A DNA stretch of 64,000 nt from Achatina immaculata (GCA_009760885.1 CM019697.1:25310210-25374209), one strand, 5' to 3'; numbered from the stretch's first letter, positions 22,129 through 33,735 are shown. Translations and numbers: made by a program. The notes: a model not told the origin generated them from the letters alone.

Positions 22129-22780
22129 CTTATATTATGTTATATTTTATATCCTTCCCGTGCCGTTAAACGTCACATAGGGCTCGCAAAGTAGTTCGCC
22201 AATTTTTCCTGTCTTCGGCGAGTCTTTCAACCTCATCAAAGGATTTTATGCCTGTTAACTTGGCCTCTCTTAATAATGTCCTCTTCAGAGTTTCACGCGG
22301 TCTGCCTCTTTTTCTTCGGTCTGTTGTGTTCCACTTGACAGCTTGTTTTGGGATTCTCTGATCATTTCTTCTCATCAAGTGACCAACATATGTCCATCTC
22401 CTTTTCCTGATCACCCATGAGAGACTGGTTGTTGTTCAGTCACCTGTCTTATCTTTTCATTGTTCTTGAGTTCATTCCACTTGATGCCGAATATTTTCCT
22501 TAGGCATTTGTTTTCAAAAGAGTCTAATTTCTTTTCTATTTCTTTAGTTGTTTTCCAGCTTTCGCATGCATAAATGAGGGTAGATATTACATTTGAAATG
22601 AATAGTCTTAACTTGGTTTTTGTGCTTATAACTTTTGAATTCCATATGTTCTCAAGATTCTTGAAGATTGATGCTGCTTTTGCAATTCTGATCCTAACTT
22701 CCTTTCTAGTGTCACCATCCTGGTCTATGTAGCTGCCAAGGTATGCAAATTGATTGACTTCTTCAATATCTGTCCCTTCT
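22129..22780 (-). mobile_element. RTE-like retrotransposon 3' fragment, duplication copy 1
   Basis: Read on the minus strand, an open segment carries FAYLGSYIDQDGD, STLIYACESW and FENKCLRKIFGIKW, the region after the RT catalytic core in RTE-type elements. After a one-base frame change near 22,413 come RRWTYVGHLMRR and KRGRPRETLKRT, then a stop at about 22,166. EN and RT catalytic domains are missing, so it is 5'-truncated. It sits inside the 26-bp array between two ATTGTAATGT (22,119-22,128 and 22,781-22,790), either a target-site duplication or simply the array unit. Confidence 0.8.
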
Positions 22781-23819
22781 ATTGTAATGTATGTAGGTAT
22801 AAAGTATTGTAACGTGTGTAGGTATAAAGTTATTGTAGTGTGTATGTATAGAGTTATAGTGTGTATAGGTATAAAGTTATTGTAGTGTGCCCACATAAGC
22901 ACAGGAGAGTTATATCACTTTTGGCAGGTAACATGACCAGCAAAAGAACACAAGTTACCTGAGATACCTGTTAAAGTTTAGACAGGCCCCGATGTGTGGA
23001 CAGACTACCAGACATTGCGGAGGTTTCTAGGGACGACTGACTTTCTTTTTTGAAACAAAAACAAGAAAAGAGAGGAACAATTATTGCGAGACTCCCTTCT
23101 GGACTGAAACTGTGAGACTTTCAGAAGTTTGACAAGACATCTCGCTCCTTGATGACATCTTGCTCAGATGTGACTGACAGACTGGGTCTTTATATGGAGG
23201 ATGTTGCTGGCTAGTGCTGCACCCCCAGGATCTCTCTCTGCACGAATGTGGAAGCAGCAGAATGTAGAAGTTGCTGTCATTTTCTACAAATTTACTAAAT
23301 CTACCAGCTTTAAGACTGTTTTTAAGAAGTCAAGAGCCAGTAAACTGAAAAAAAACCCATTTAAATATGTTTTATATAAAGGCAAAGGAGAAAGGTGGAA
23401 TATTAGAAATCACACAAACATCAAATATTTCATCCTACAAGGTCTTCAAGGGAGCATAACATAAACATGGAAAGCATAAATTTATGAAATATTTAAGCAG
23501 AAATGTTTGAGTGATTCAAATATTCATTTATTGAGTGTCTATAGTTTTCTGGTACTGTTTTTGATAAATTGAGATTTCTTTAGAAATTGTGCACATTTTA
23601 AAATATAAGATACAAAAATGAAATCACTTTTGTCTGTAGTTTCTTAAGTGCAAAGTTTACAAGGGAAAGAACTCTTTCTTACAACGAATTGTGCGAATAA
23701 TTATTTGTATTGTCTCCTTCGACAGGTCGGCGGAGCTTACATATGGTTGGCTAGGACATACAAGAAACGTTTCTGTTGGAGAAGGGAGGATTTGTTAGGG
23801 TCTCTAGAGACTCAGATAG

Positions 23820-24256
23820 CATGTAGGCGTAAAGTTATTATAAAGTGTGTAGGTATAAAGTTATTTTAATGTGTGTAGGTATAAAGTTTTTGTAATGTGT
23901 GTAGGAATAAAGTTATTGTAGCGTGTGTAGATATAAAGGTATTGTATTGTGTTTAGGTATAAAGTTATTGTAATGTGTGTAGGTATAAAGTTATTGTAAT
24001 GTGTGTAGGTATAAAGTTATTGTAGTGTGTGTAGGTATAAATTATTGTAACGTGTGTTGGTATAAAGTTATTGTAATGTGTGTAGGTAAAGTTACTGTAA
24101 CGTGTGGTGGTATAAAGTTATTGTAATGTGTGTAGGTATAAAGTTATTGTAGTGTGTGTATGTATAGAGTTATAGTGTGTATAGGTATAAAGTTATTGTA
24201 GTGTGTGTAGGTATAAAGTTATTGTTACGTGTGTTGGTATAAAGTTATTGTAATGT
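23820..24256. repeat. 26-bp minisatellite, copy 2
   Basis: Same unit as 21,690-22,128. Confidence 0.95.
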
Positions 24257-24908
24257 CTTATATTATGTTATATTTTATATCCTTCCCGTGCCGTTAAACG
24301 TCACATAGGGCTCGCAAAGTAGTTCGCCAATTTTTCCTGTCTTCGGCGAGTCTTTCAACCTCATCAAAGGATTTTATGCCTGTTAACTTGGCCTCTCTTA
24401 ATAATGTCCTCTTCAGAGTTTCACGCGGTCTGCCTCTTTTTCTTCGGTCTGTTGTGTTCCACTTGACAGCTTGTTTTGGGATTCTCTGATCATTTCTTCT
24501 CATCAAGTGACCAACATATGTCCATCTCCTTTTCCTGATCACCCATGAGAGACTGGTTGTTGTTCAGTCACCTGTCTTATCTTTTCATTGTTCTTGAGTT
24601 CATTCCACTTGATGCCGAATATTTTCCTTAGGCATTTGTTTTCAAAAGAGTCTAATTTCTTTTCTATTTCTTTAGTTGTTTTCCAGCTTTCGCATGCATA
24701 AATGAGGGTAGATATTACATTTGAAATGAATAGTCTTAACTTGGTTTTTGTGCTTATAACTTTTGAATTCCATATGTTCTCAAGATTCTTGAAGATTGAT
24801 GCTGCTTTTGCAATTCTGATCCTAACTTCCTTTCTAGTGTCACCATCCTGGTCTATGTAGCTGCCAAGGTATGCAAATTGATTGACTTCTTCAATATCTG
24901 TCCCTTCT
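24257..24908 (-). mobile_element. RTE-like retrotransposon 3' fragment, duplication copy 2
   Basis: A 652-bp duplicate of 22,129-22,780 with the same frame change and the same flanking ATTGTAATGT. It was copied by segmental duplication rather than by a new insertion. A third, separately inserted member of this family lies at 62,225-62,633. Confidence 0.8.
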
Positions 24909-25200
24909 ATTGTAATGTATGTAGGTATAAAGTTATTGTAACGTGTGTAGGTATAAAGTTATTGTAGTGTGTGTATGTATAGAGTTATAGTGTGTATAGG
25001 TATAAAGTTATTGTAGTGTGTGTATATATAGAGTTATAGTGTGTACAGTTATAAAGTTATTGTAGTGTGTGTAAGTATAAAGTTATTGTAATGTGTGTAG
25101 GTATAAAGTTATTGTAGTGTGTGTAGGTATATAGTTATTGTAGTGTGTGTATGTATAGAGTTATTATAGTATGTGTAGGTATAAATTTATTGTAGTGAAT
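24909..25200. repeat. 26-bp minisatellite, right end
   Basis: Continuation of the GTGTAGGTATAAAGTTATTG array beyond the duplicated segment, with TATATAGAGTTATAG variants. Confidence 0.93.
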
Positions 25201-25226
25201 GATTACACAATGAGGATTACATTGTA

Positions 25227-25260
25227 ATCCTTGAAAAATGCTCAGGCTGAACTATTGGAT
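25227..25260 (+). ncRNA. Hammerhead-like 34-nt motif, family 2 (degenerate)
   Basis: ATCC pairs with GGAT at the same 34-nt spacing as at 18,379-18,412. The core is TTGAAAA and the hairpin stem is weakened. Probably inactive. Confidence 0.25.
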
Positions 25261-25371
25261 GTTGTTTGTTTTTCATGGATACATTCTCATCTTAATTTCT
25301 TGTTTTCATCATTTTATTTTTTCTCACTTTTTTCTCACTCTCCTCACTACCTTTGTGGTTTTGTAAAACTG

Positions 25372-25583
25372 AACCATACACCTCTATCTACCTGGACTAC
25401 TAGAACCATATACCTCTATCTACCTGGACTATTAGAACTATACCTCTATCTACCTGGACTACTAGAACCATACCTCTATCTACCTGGACTACTAGAGCCA
25501 TATCTCTATCTACCTGGACTATTAGAACCATACCTCTATCTACCTGGACTATTAGAACCACATCTCTATCTATCTAACCACTA
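25372..25583. repeat. 32-bp minisatellite, about 7 units, derived from the family 2 terminus
   Basis: Units contain CTCTATCTACCTGGACTACT then an AGAACCATA(TA)C segment. The reverse complement is the unit of the array at 36,062-36,720, apart from a short CCTGGAC/TTTTCAT difference. Confidence 0.92.
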
Positions 25584-25695
25584 GAACCAGTTTTACCGAA
25601 GTAGTTATCTCTCGTATCCGTTACACAATGAGACTTTATCAGCTACCTTTGTAGATTGTCCAACACGTCCTCATATTATTCACCAGACTGTCCAG

Positions 25696-25696
<1 letters not shown>

Positions 25697-25729
<33 letters not shown>

Positions 25730-25736
25730 CCATCAG
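25697..25736. repeat. (ATC)n microsatellite
   Basis: About 13 units. Confidence 0.95.
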
Positions 25737-25869
25737 TTCTGTCACATACCAGTATGACTTCAGAACACACCATTAGACTCGTCTTACTTTACTATAGCTA
25801 AGAACATAAAAGATGAAAGAAAGTTCAAATCTAGTGATAGATATATTTTCACTTGTTATTCACAGTTAG

Positions 25870-26165
25870 CCTCATCATTTGGATCCCATGCCCCCATCAT
25901 TTGGTTCTCATACAATTATTATTTGGTTCCCATACTCCCATCATTTGGTTGTCATATCCCAACCATTTAGCTGCCATACAATTATTATTTGGTTTCCATA
26001 CTCTAATCACTTGATTTTCATATCCCTATAATTTGGGTCCCATGCAATTATCATTTGGTTTTCACATCCACATCATTTGATTTCCATTCCCCTATCATGT
26101 GGCTCCTATGCCAAGGTCACTTTAATTCCCTCCCCCCCCCCCTCCGTCCCCATCATGTGGTTTCC
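25870..26165. repeat. Diverged 22-27-bp repeat
   Basis: Units resemble CATCATTTGGTTCCCATAC with much substitution. It ends near a C-rich run at about 26,134. Confidence 0.8.
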
Positions 26166-26244
26166 ATTTCCCCGTAATTTTTTACGTGATGAACATGAAA
26201 AAAAAATTAAGAGACTGATGATGATTTTAGCAACAAAATCTGGG

Positions 26245-26296
26245 TAACAACAACAACAACAATAACAACAACAACAACAACAACAACAACAAAAAC
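26245..26296. repeat. (AAC)n microsatellite
   Basis: About 17 units with minor interruptions. Confidence 0.95.
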
Positions 26297-26566
26297 CTGC
26301 CCAGCAAAGAATGAGAAGAAACTTTCAACTCAGCTGCCCCGCCCCAGAGATTTACTTGAAGTCGATGAGCGGACCTGAGAGCCAGGAATCTTGGCAGACC
26401 CGACCTGAGTGAGAACTACATCACATTAAACCAGGCCGAAGGAGCACCCTCTCGCTAGGAGCAGCACTGAGAGTCTGGGACAGGGTCTTGTCCAGGTTTG
26501 TTGAAGGGAAAAAACTTTTCTGTATGGCTCTTCTGGTGCCGTGACTTTAAATTCAATTTTTAAAAT
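26297..26566. other. Single-copy stretch
   Basis: No gene or repeat recognised. Confidence 0.4.
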
Positions 26567-27083
26567 GTATCCTTCCTGTCCTCCCTGTCCTTCATGTCCT
26601 TCCTGTCCTTCATGTCCTTCATGTCCTCCTTGTCCTTCATGTCCTTCCTGTCCTCCCTGTCCTTCATGTCCTCCCTGTCCTTCATGTCCTTCCTGTCCTC
26701 CCTGTCCTTCATGTCCTCCCTGTCCTTCATGTCCTCCCTGTCCTTCCTGTCCTCCCTGTCCTTCATGTCCTTCATGTCCTCCCTGTCCTTCATGTCCTTC
26801 ATGTCCTCCCTGTCCTTCATGTCCTTCATGTCCTCCCTGTCCTTCATGTCCTTCATGTCCTCCCTGTCCTTCATGTCCTTCATGTCCTTCCTGTCCTTCA
26901 TGTCCTCCCTGTCCTTCATGTCCTCCCTGTCCTTCATGTCCTCCCTGTCCTTCATGTCCTCCCTGTCCTTTATGTCCTTCATGTCCTCCCTGTCCTTCAT
27001 GTCCTCCCTGTCCTTCATGTCCTCCCTGTCCTTCATGTCCTTCATGTCCTTCCTGTCCTTCCTGTCCTTCCTGTCCTTCCTGT
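26567..27083. repeat. 9-bp minisatellite, about 56 units
   Basis: Units are TGTCCTTCA, TGTCCTCCC and TGTCCTTCC in changing order. The period is a multiple of three, so three frames stay open (up to 200 codons, giving poly-CPS, SFM or MKDRED). These are not genes. Confidence 0.97.
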
Positions 27084-27348
27084 TATAGCAGTATGCTCTT
27101 GGCTAGGGGTTACAACCAGGATTGGTATTTAGGAAATAATTAATAGAGTAAGGCCCCCTTTGACTAATCGTGAGCGGTATTTATACTATCCCTACCCACT
27201 CAGTTTTCTCCATGCTGCACGCTTTTCCCCAAGACCCCCGCTCAATTGTCTCAACCAACCTACCTTTCAAACAAGGGTACTCACTCTATTAATTATTTCC
27301 TAAATACCAATCCTGGTTATAACCCCTAGCCAAGAGCATACTGCTATA
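27084..27348. mobile_element. Palindromic MITE-like element, 265 bp
   Basis: Terminal inverted arms of 66 nt (27,084-27,149 and 27,283-27,348) match with one visible mismatch. They begin TATAGCAGTATGCTCTTGGC and enclose about 133 bp of non-repetitive sequence. No ORF. The termini begin and end in TA, compatible with a TA target-site duplication of the Tc1/mariner type, but the flanks (CTGT/CTGT) allow other readings. It sits at the right edge of the 9-bp array. Confidence 0.8.
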
Positions 27349-27534
27349 CTGTTATGAGAGTTTTTTTTTTTTGTTGTTTTCTTCCTCCAAACAGTTCAGA
27401 TTTTGTGGTTTTCTTTCTCTAGAACGGAGATCAGCCATCAGGTTCCATTCTGTGTTTTATTTTTTTTTATGTGGAGTATGCGAAAGAAGCATTCAGAACA
27501 TAAATAATTTCGTTTGTCACAACCAATACCAGCC
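27349..27534. other. Short single-copy stretch
   Basis: T-rich run near 27,361. No feature. Confidence 0.4.
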
Positions 27535-27770
27535 CTCCGTAGCACTTCAAAGAGCAGTGCCAACCGGAAGATCATGGGTTCAATCCTGGGACGAAAAACA
27601 AAAAGTAACTCACAAGACCTCTGGAAGCCATGACCCAGAGGGGCCCACCCCCCTTAGAGTGTCAGGAGTTTAATAGGGCCGAAACACTTGTCTGAGTGGG
27701 GTGGGGGGTACTTCTTCTGATGATCTGAAGGAGTTGTGTTGTTGTTTTGCTCTCTACAGTAGAGAGTTTC
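27535..27770 (+). mobile_element. tRNA-derived SINE
   Basis: An A-box-like TAGCACTTCAAAGAGC at about 27,539 precedes a clear B box GGTTCAATCCT (27,577-27,587) at tRNA-like spacing. The body contains GACCCAGAGGGGCCCACCCC and ends in a GTTGTGTTGTTGTTTTG tail, followed by a small hairpin CTCTCTAC/GTAGAGAG. Typical of an RNA polymerase III-derived short element. Confidence 0.6.
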
Positions 27771-27832
27771 TTGTATAAAACTATCATTGGCAGCCGGCGC
27801 AGAGAAGCTAACTACAAGACCAGCAGCGGCCC

Positions 27833-27833
27833 C

Positions 27834-27862
<29 letters not shown>
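27833..27862. repeat. (TG)n microsatellite
   Basis: About 15 units. Confidence 0.95.
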
Positions 27863-27865
<3 letters not shown>

Positions 27866-28148
27866 ACTGTGACCTTTCCTGCTGATAACTTCTGCATTCT
27901 CATTCTCATTTATCTTTATTTTCCTGCCTGCTCGACGTGTAGATCTCATTTAGTGAGTTATCTTCCCTTTAGTTTCTGGCTTATGACGCTCAAGACCTGT
28001 TTCCGGTTTACCTGCTGGATCCTCTCCTATTATTCTTGCCTCCTGCAGCTACCTGGCTCGTGCTAGTAGCCTAGCTGTGCCTACCGCTGCTAAAATGTCG
28101 CGGCTAGAGACCTGGCACCACGCATATAGCGTCGAAGGTGGAGCCACA
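27863..28148. other. Single-copy stretch
   Basis: No supported gene. It precedes the long TAG-rich tract. Confidence 0.4.
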
Positions 28149-28206
28149 GGTAGATATAATGTGGTAGTTATAGTAGAGATGGTAGTTGTGGTAGTAGTAG
28201 TAGAGA

Positions 28207-28239
<33 letters not shown>

Positions 28240-28353
28240 ACATGGTGGTAGTGGTGGTAGTAGTAGTAGAGATGGTAGTGGTGGTGGTAGTAGTAATAGA
28301 GATGGTAGTGGTGGTGGTAGCAGTAGTAGTAGCAGTAGTAGTAGTAGTAGAGA

Positions 28354-28384
<31 letters not shown>

Positions 28385-28418
28385 TAGTAGTAGTAGTTAT
28401 AGTAGTAGAGATGGTAGT

Positions 28419-28460
<42 letters not shown>

Positions 28461-28720
28461 TAGTAGAGATGGTGGTAGTAGTACCAGTAGTAGTAGTAGT
28501 AGTAGTAGTAGATGGTAATGGTGGTGGTAGTAGTAGTAGTAATATGGTGGTAGTAGTAGTATTAGAGATGGTGGTAGTAGTAGTATAGTAGTAGTAGTAG
28601 AGATGGTAGTAGTAGTAGTAGTAGTATTAGAGATGGTGGTAGTAGTAGTAGCAGTAGAGATGGTGGTAGTATAGTAGAGATGGTGGTAGTATAGTAGTAG
28701 TAGAGATGGTGGTAGTAGTG

Positions 28721-28764
<44 letters not shown>

Positions 28765-28783
28765 TATAGTAGTAGAGATGGTA

Positions 28784-28814
<31 letters not shown>

Positions 28815-29219
28815 AGATGGTGGTAGTAGTACCAGTAGTAGTAGTAGTAGTAGTAGAGATGGTAATGGTGGTGGTAGTAGTAGTAGTAAATATGGTGGTA
28901 GTAGTAGTATTAGAGATGGTGGTAGTAGTAGTAGTAGCAGTAGTAGTACTAGAGATAGTAGTAAGTAGTAGTAGTAGTAGTAGAGCTGGTGGTAGTAGTA
29001 GTAGCAGTAGAGATGGTGGTAGTAGTAGTAGAGATGGTGGTAGTAGTAGTAGTAGTGGAGATGGTGATAGTAGTGGTAGTAGTAGTAGTAGTAGTGGTAG
29101 TAGTAGTAGTAGTGATGGTAGTGGTAGTGGTAGTAGTAATAGAGATGGTGGCGGTAGTGGTAGTAGTAGTAGAGATGGTGGCGGTGGTGGTAGTAGTAGT
29201 AATAGTAGAGATGGTGGCA

Positions 29220-29250
<31 letters not shown>

Positions 29251-29398
29251 AGATGGTGGCGGTGGTAGTAGTAATAGAGATAATGGTGGTGGTAGTAATA
29301 GTAGTAGTAGTAGTAGTAGTAGTAGTAGAGATGGTGACGATGGTGGTAGTAGTAGCAGAGATGGTGGCGGTGGTAGTAGTAGTAGTAGAGATGGTGGC

Positions 29399-29429
<31 letters not shown>

Positions 29430-29944
29430 GTAAGGATGGCAGGGGTAGTAGTAGTAGTAATAGTAGTAAGGATGGCAGTGGTAGTAGTTAGTAGTAGTAG
29501 TAGTAGTATGGATGGCAGTGGTAGTAGTAGTAGTAGTAGTAGTAGTAGTAATAGTAGTAGTGGAGATGATAGTGGCGGTGGTAGTAATAGTATTAGTGAT
29601 GATAGTAGTGGTGGTAGTAGTGGTAGTAGAGATGGTAGTGGTGGCGGTAATAGTAGTAATAGTAGTAGTATTAGTAGAGATGGTAGTGGTGGTATTAGTA
29701 GTAGTATTAGTAGTAGTAGTAGTAGTAGAGATGATAGTGCTGGTGGTAGTAGTAGTAGTAGAGATGGTAGTGGTTGTAGTAGTAGTAGTAGTAGTGAGGA
29801 TGGCAGTGGTAGTAGTAGTAGTAGTAGTATTAGTAGTAGTAATAGTAGAGATGGTGGTAGTAGTATTATTAGAGATGGTGGTGGTAGTAGTAGTAGTAGT
29901 AGGGATGATAGTGGTGGTGGTAGTAGTAGTATTAGAGATGGTAA

Positions 29945-29977
<33 letters not shown>

Positions 29978-30738
29978 AGATGGTGGTGGTGGTAGTGGTG
30001 GTAGTAGCAGTAGTAGCAGAAATGGCAGTGGTGGTAGTAGTTGTGATATTATTAGTAGTAGAAATGGTAGAGGTGGTAGTAGTACTAGTATAGATGGTAG
30101 TGGTTGTGTTTGTAGTAGTAGAGATAGTAGTGGTGGTGGTAGTGGTAGTATAGTTGGATGGGTGGTGGATGTAGTAGTAATAGTAGTAACAGAGATGGTA
30201 GTAGTGGTAATAGTATTAGTAATAGTAATAGAGATAGTAGTGGTGGTGGTAGTGGTAGTAGAGATGGTAGTGGTGGCAGTAATAGTAGTAATAGTAGTAG
30301 TTGTAGTAGAGATGGTAGTGGTGGTGGTAGTAGTATTAGTACTAGTAGTAGTAGTACTAGTAGTAGTAGTAGAGATGATAGTGGCGGTGGTAGTAATAGT
30401 GGTAGAGATGATAATGGTGATGGTAGTAGTAGTAGTAGAGATGTTAATTGTGGTGGTAGTATTAGTAGAAGTAGAGATGGTAGTGGTTGGTGGTAGTAGT
30501 AGTAGTAGTAGTGGAGATGATAGTGGCGGTGGTAGAAATAGTATTAGTGATGATAGTAGTGGTGGTAGTAGTGGTAGTAGAGATGGTAGTGGTGGCGGTA
30601 ATAGTAGTAATATTAGTAGTAGTAGAGATGGTAGTAGTAGTAGTATTAGTAGTAGTAGTAGTAGTAGAGATGATGGTGCTGGTGGTGGTAGTAGTAGTAG
30701 AGATGGTAGTGGTTGTAGTAGTAGTAGTAGTAGAGATG

Positions 30739-30772
<34 letters not shown>

Positions 30773-31020
30773 AGATGGTAGTAGTAGTAGTAGTAGAGAT
30801 GGTAGTGGTGGTAGTAGTTGTAGTAGTAGTAGTAGTAATAGTAGTAGTAGTTGTAGTAGTAGTAGTAGTAGAGTAGTAGAGATGGTAGTGGTAGTAGTAG
30901 TAGTAGTACTAGTAGTAGAGATGGTGGTAGTAGTAGTATTAGTAGTAGTAGTAGTAGTATTAGTAGTAGTAGTAGAGATAGTAGTGATGGTGGTAGTAGT
31001 AGTAGAGATAGTGGTGATTA
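28149..31020. repeat. 2.9-kb (TAG)n-rich trinucleotide tract
   Basis: TAG repeats with recurrent AGAGATGGTGGTAGT segments and AAT, GGT and GAT substitutions. The whole tract is one purine-and-T strand with very few C. Frame-preserving triplets create long plus-strand frames, the longest 697 codons (28,989-31,082), built of V, M, S, G, R and D. They change register between frames and have no domain. Confidence 0.97.
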
Positions 31021-31282
31021 TATTAAAAATAAGAGCAGCAAGGAAACTGACGAACGAAGAAATCTTTCTAATCAGATTTTAACCGACTTTTATTGTTCTG
31101 TACACAAATTTTAGTTTCTCTCATCCGTAACCGCCTGACTGATATTAGTTTTTAACATTTTCTTTCATTAATTCTCATACACTGCTGTGTACAGCTGGGC
31201 CTGGTGTGACTGGTCTTGCAGGAAGATGGTCTTCTCTTACAGATTTAGTTCTCCTCACAAGAAATTTCGGGTTACCTTTTGT
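31021..31282. other. Single-copy stretch
   Basis: Nothing recognised. Confidence 0.4.
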
Positions 31283-31640
31283 TACAGTCAGGTATATTAC
31301 AGTCAGACATATTACAGTCAGGCATGTTACAGTCAGACATGTTACAGTCATACATGTTACAGTCAGACAACCTACAGTCAGACATGTTACAGTGAGATAT
31401 GTTACAGTGAGATATGTTACAGCCACACATGTTACAGTCAGAAAAGCTACAGTCAGACATGTTACAGTCAGTCATGATACATTCAGACAAGCTACAGTCA
31501 GACTGTCAGACATGCCACAGTCAGACATGCTAGAGTCAGACAAGCTAAAGTCAAACACGCTACAGTCAAAAACACTACAGTCAGACATGCTACAACCTGA
31601 TAAGCTACAGACACGCTACAGTCAACCATGTTACAACTGA
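31283..31640. repeat. 15-bp minisatellite, about 23 units
   Basis: Units are close to TTACAGTCAGACATG. Overlapping open frames on both strands are explained by the 15-bp period. Confidence 0.95.
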
Positions 31641-31667
31641 CTTGACCCAGTTAACATTCCATTCCTT

Positions 31668-31832
31668 TCGTTCTAAGAATAAAAAGCCACCTCCCTATCA
31701 TACATGAAAGCAACTTCTCTATCATACATGAAAGCAACTTCTCTATCATACATGAACACCATCTCTCTATCATACATGAAAGCCACCTGTCTATCATAAA
31801 TGAAAGCCACTTCTCTCTATCATACGTAATGG
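31668..31832. repeat. 27-bp minisatellite, about 6 units
   Basis: Units contain TCTCTATCATACATGAAAGC plus AACTT or CACCT. Confidence 0.93.
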
Positions 31833-32335
31833 AATTAATCTGCTCTTGACCCAGATGTTGTTTACCGAGAAGAAATTAGAAGTGCTCCCTGCGGTCCGCG
31901 ACCCACCCTTCTACATTGTAAGAAAAACACAAAAAGAAGAGAAAAGAAAACGCCCATGCGAGCTGGGCTTCCAGTTCCCAGGTAGAGAGAAGTTCCCTGG
32001 CATGCTCGAGCGAGTACACGCGAGGGTGAGTGTGTCCCAGCGTCGGGACAGAGAGCAAACTGTTGCTGGAGCTGGTATTTCAAGGAGGGATGGCGTGAAC
32101 ATTAACCAAGACGGTAGCAGGTCACCTACGACGACAGCGACTAGGATCAAACATGCCAGGCTCACGTTTGACTGTCCACCTGTCACGTGACTCCTTCAAT
32201 ACCCCGTGGGGTTTTCGTCTTCAAGGAGGCAAGGATCTAACCCAGCCCCTAAGCGTGCAGAGGGTAAGTGGGGTTTCTTTTCTCACAATCGTGTATGTTA
32301 AATAATCTGAACTTCTTCTGTGGCTAACATGATCA
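31833..32335. other. Single-copy stretch
   Basis: A 114-codon plus frame (31,846-32,190) and several minus frames overlap here. None has a recognisable domain or coding signature, so I do not call a gene. Confidence 0.5.
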
Positions 32336-32460
32336 GGAGATTAGGTCTGTCAGAGGTCAAGCCATGCAAGTGATTAGGTTTGTCAGAGGTCAGGCCATGC
32401 AAGTGATTAGGTTTGTCAGAGGTCAAGCCATGCAAGTGATTAGGTTTGTCAGAGACTACG
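32336..32460. repeat. 33-bp minisatellite, about 4 units
   Basis: Units contain GATTAGGTTTGTCAGAGGTC followed by AAGCCATGCAAGT. Confidence 0.93.
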
Positions 32461-33540
32461 GAAGGTTTGTCAGGAAAGGTATGTCCGAGGATAACTATGT
32501 CACATATTACTTATGTCATAGACTAGGCACGTTACAGACTAGGTATCAGTAAATGATATACATTGTGACTATGTATATCACGAAGTAGACACATCAGAGA
32601 TTAAATATATCAGAGACTGTATGTCAGAGACTGGATATTTCAGAGACTAGGTATGTCAGAGACTACGTATGTCACGGACTAATTATGTCACAGACTACGT
32701 ATGTCAGAGACTAGGTATGTCAGAGACTATGTGTGTCAGAGATTAGGTATGTCAGAGAGTGGATATGTCAGAGACTATATGTGTCAGAGACCATATGTGT
32801 CAGAGACTAGATATGTCAGAGTCTATATATGTAAGAGACTGGATATATCAGAGACTAAGTATGTCAGGGACTGGATATGTCAGAGACTAGGTATGTTAGA
32901 AACTAGGTACGTCAGAGATTAGGTATGTCACGGAGTAGGTACAGAAGCTAACCTTCAGGTTTTAGATATTTCAAAGAGTATTTCAGAGATCAGATACTTC
33001 AGATACCAGATATTTTAGATACCAGATATTTCAGAGAGTAGTGTTACTGGAGACTAGCTACTTGTATGTCAGAGACTATATATATAGGAGATTATCAGAT
33101 ATCAAAGACCAAGTATGTCAATGGCCAGGTACATGAAAGAACAGGTATGTCAGTGGCCAGATACATCTGAGAACAGGTATGTCAATGACCAGGTACATCA
33201 GAGAACAGATATGTCAAAGATCAGATGACAGAGATCAGGTGTCTCGGTTACCTAGGTACGCAGAAAACAGGTATGTCAATGACCAGGTACATCAGAGAAC
33301 AGGTATGTCAAAGATCAGATGACAGAGATCGGGTGTCTCGGTTACCTAGATACATAAACAAATTGCGGAGACTAAGTATGTCAGAAAACAGGTTTATCTC
33401 TGAGACCAAGTGTAACCGAGATTAGGTAGGACAGGAGTCGAGTTGTCACAGACTAGGTATGTCACCGTATCAGCTCAGGTAGAGGCCAGGTGTACGGACT
33501 AGGTCTGAGATAGACCAGGTAAGTCACAGACTACTAACTA
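32461..33540. repeat. Diverged 15-20-bp repeat region
   Basis: Imperfect units such as TATGTCAGAGACTAGG. From about 33,110 they give way to longer units with CAGGTACATCAGAGAACAGG. There is a near-perfect repeat of GATCAGATGACAGAGATC at about 33,219 and 33,314. Confidence 0.88.
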
Positions 33541-33735
33541 CAGCACTATTTAATGAATAGTTCCTGTCAGGAGATTATCATTACAGACATTCATCTACCA
33601 TCATCTACCATCATGGTCTCAGTTATCCCCGACATCAAAGTCACACCTGCAGTTGAAGGTCACATATGAAGGTGACCTGATTTGTATTGTCATGAGATAG
33701 AGATATCACTGGATTTTTCTTCGCCCTGAACTAGA
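33541..33735. other. Single-copy stretch
   Basis: Nothing recognised. Confidence 0.4.

Larger units (their letters stand above)
20756..22888. repeat. 2.13-kb segmental duplication, copy 1
   Basis: Begins at GCCCACATAAGCACAGG and is nearly identical to 22,889-25,017. Content in order: about 950 bp of single-copy sequence (with an 87-codon open frame at 21,068-21,331 of unknown meaning), a 26-bp array, an RTE-like fragment (22,129-22,780), then array again. Small indels in the array separate the copies, e.g. the missing TGT near 21,690 versus 23,822. Confidence 0.95.
22889..25017. repeat. 2.13-kb segmental duplication, copy 2
   Basis: Offset 2,133 bp from copy 1 at its start and 2,128 bp after the array, so copies differ by a few single-unit-scale indels. 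The unique part and the RTE-like fragment look essentially identical. The junction at 22,888/22,889 falls within the 26-bp array, as expected for unequal crossing-over. Confidence 0.95.
25201..25625 (+). mobile_element. Family 2 solo arm with an expanded terminal 32-bp repeat
   Basis: Matches the arm at 18,229-18,600: hammerhead-like motif, GTTTTTCATGGATACATTCTCATCTT segment, pyrimidine-rich stretch and TTTTGTAAAACTGAACCATA. The end is the 32-bp array at 25,372-25,583, then AGAACCAGTTTTAC as in the Penelope-like copy near 17,575. No partner arm or ORF is adjacent. Confidence 0.65.

Noticed and set aside
26541..27143. 200-codon CPSCPPC-repeat protein resembling a keratin-associated or metallothionein-like protein
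   Set aside because: A 9-bp minisatellite keeps three frames and the antisense strand open. Unit order is not conserved as protein.
28989..31082. 697-codon open reading frame
   Set aside because: It is translation of a (TAG)n-rich tract, switching between V/M and S/G/R/D runs as the register changes, with no domain or start context.
31846..32190. 114-codon open frame and a possible tRNA-like B box on the minus strand near 32,150
   Set aside because: No domain, several antisense frames overlap, and no matching A box at the right spacing.
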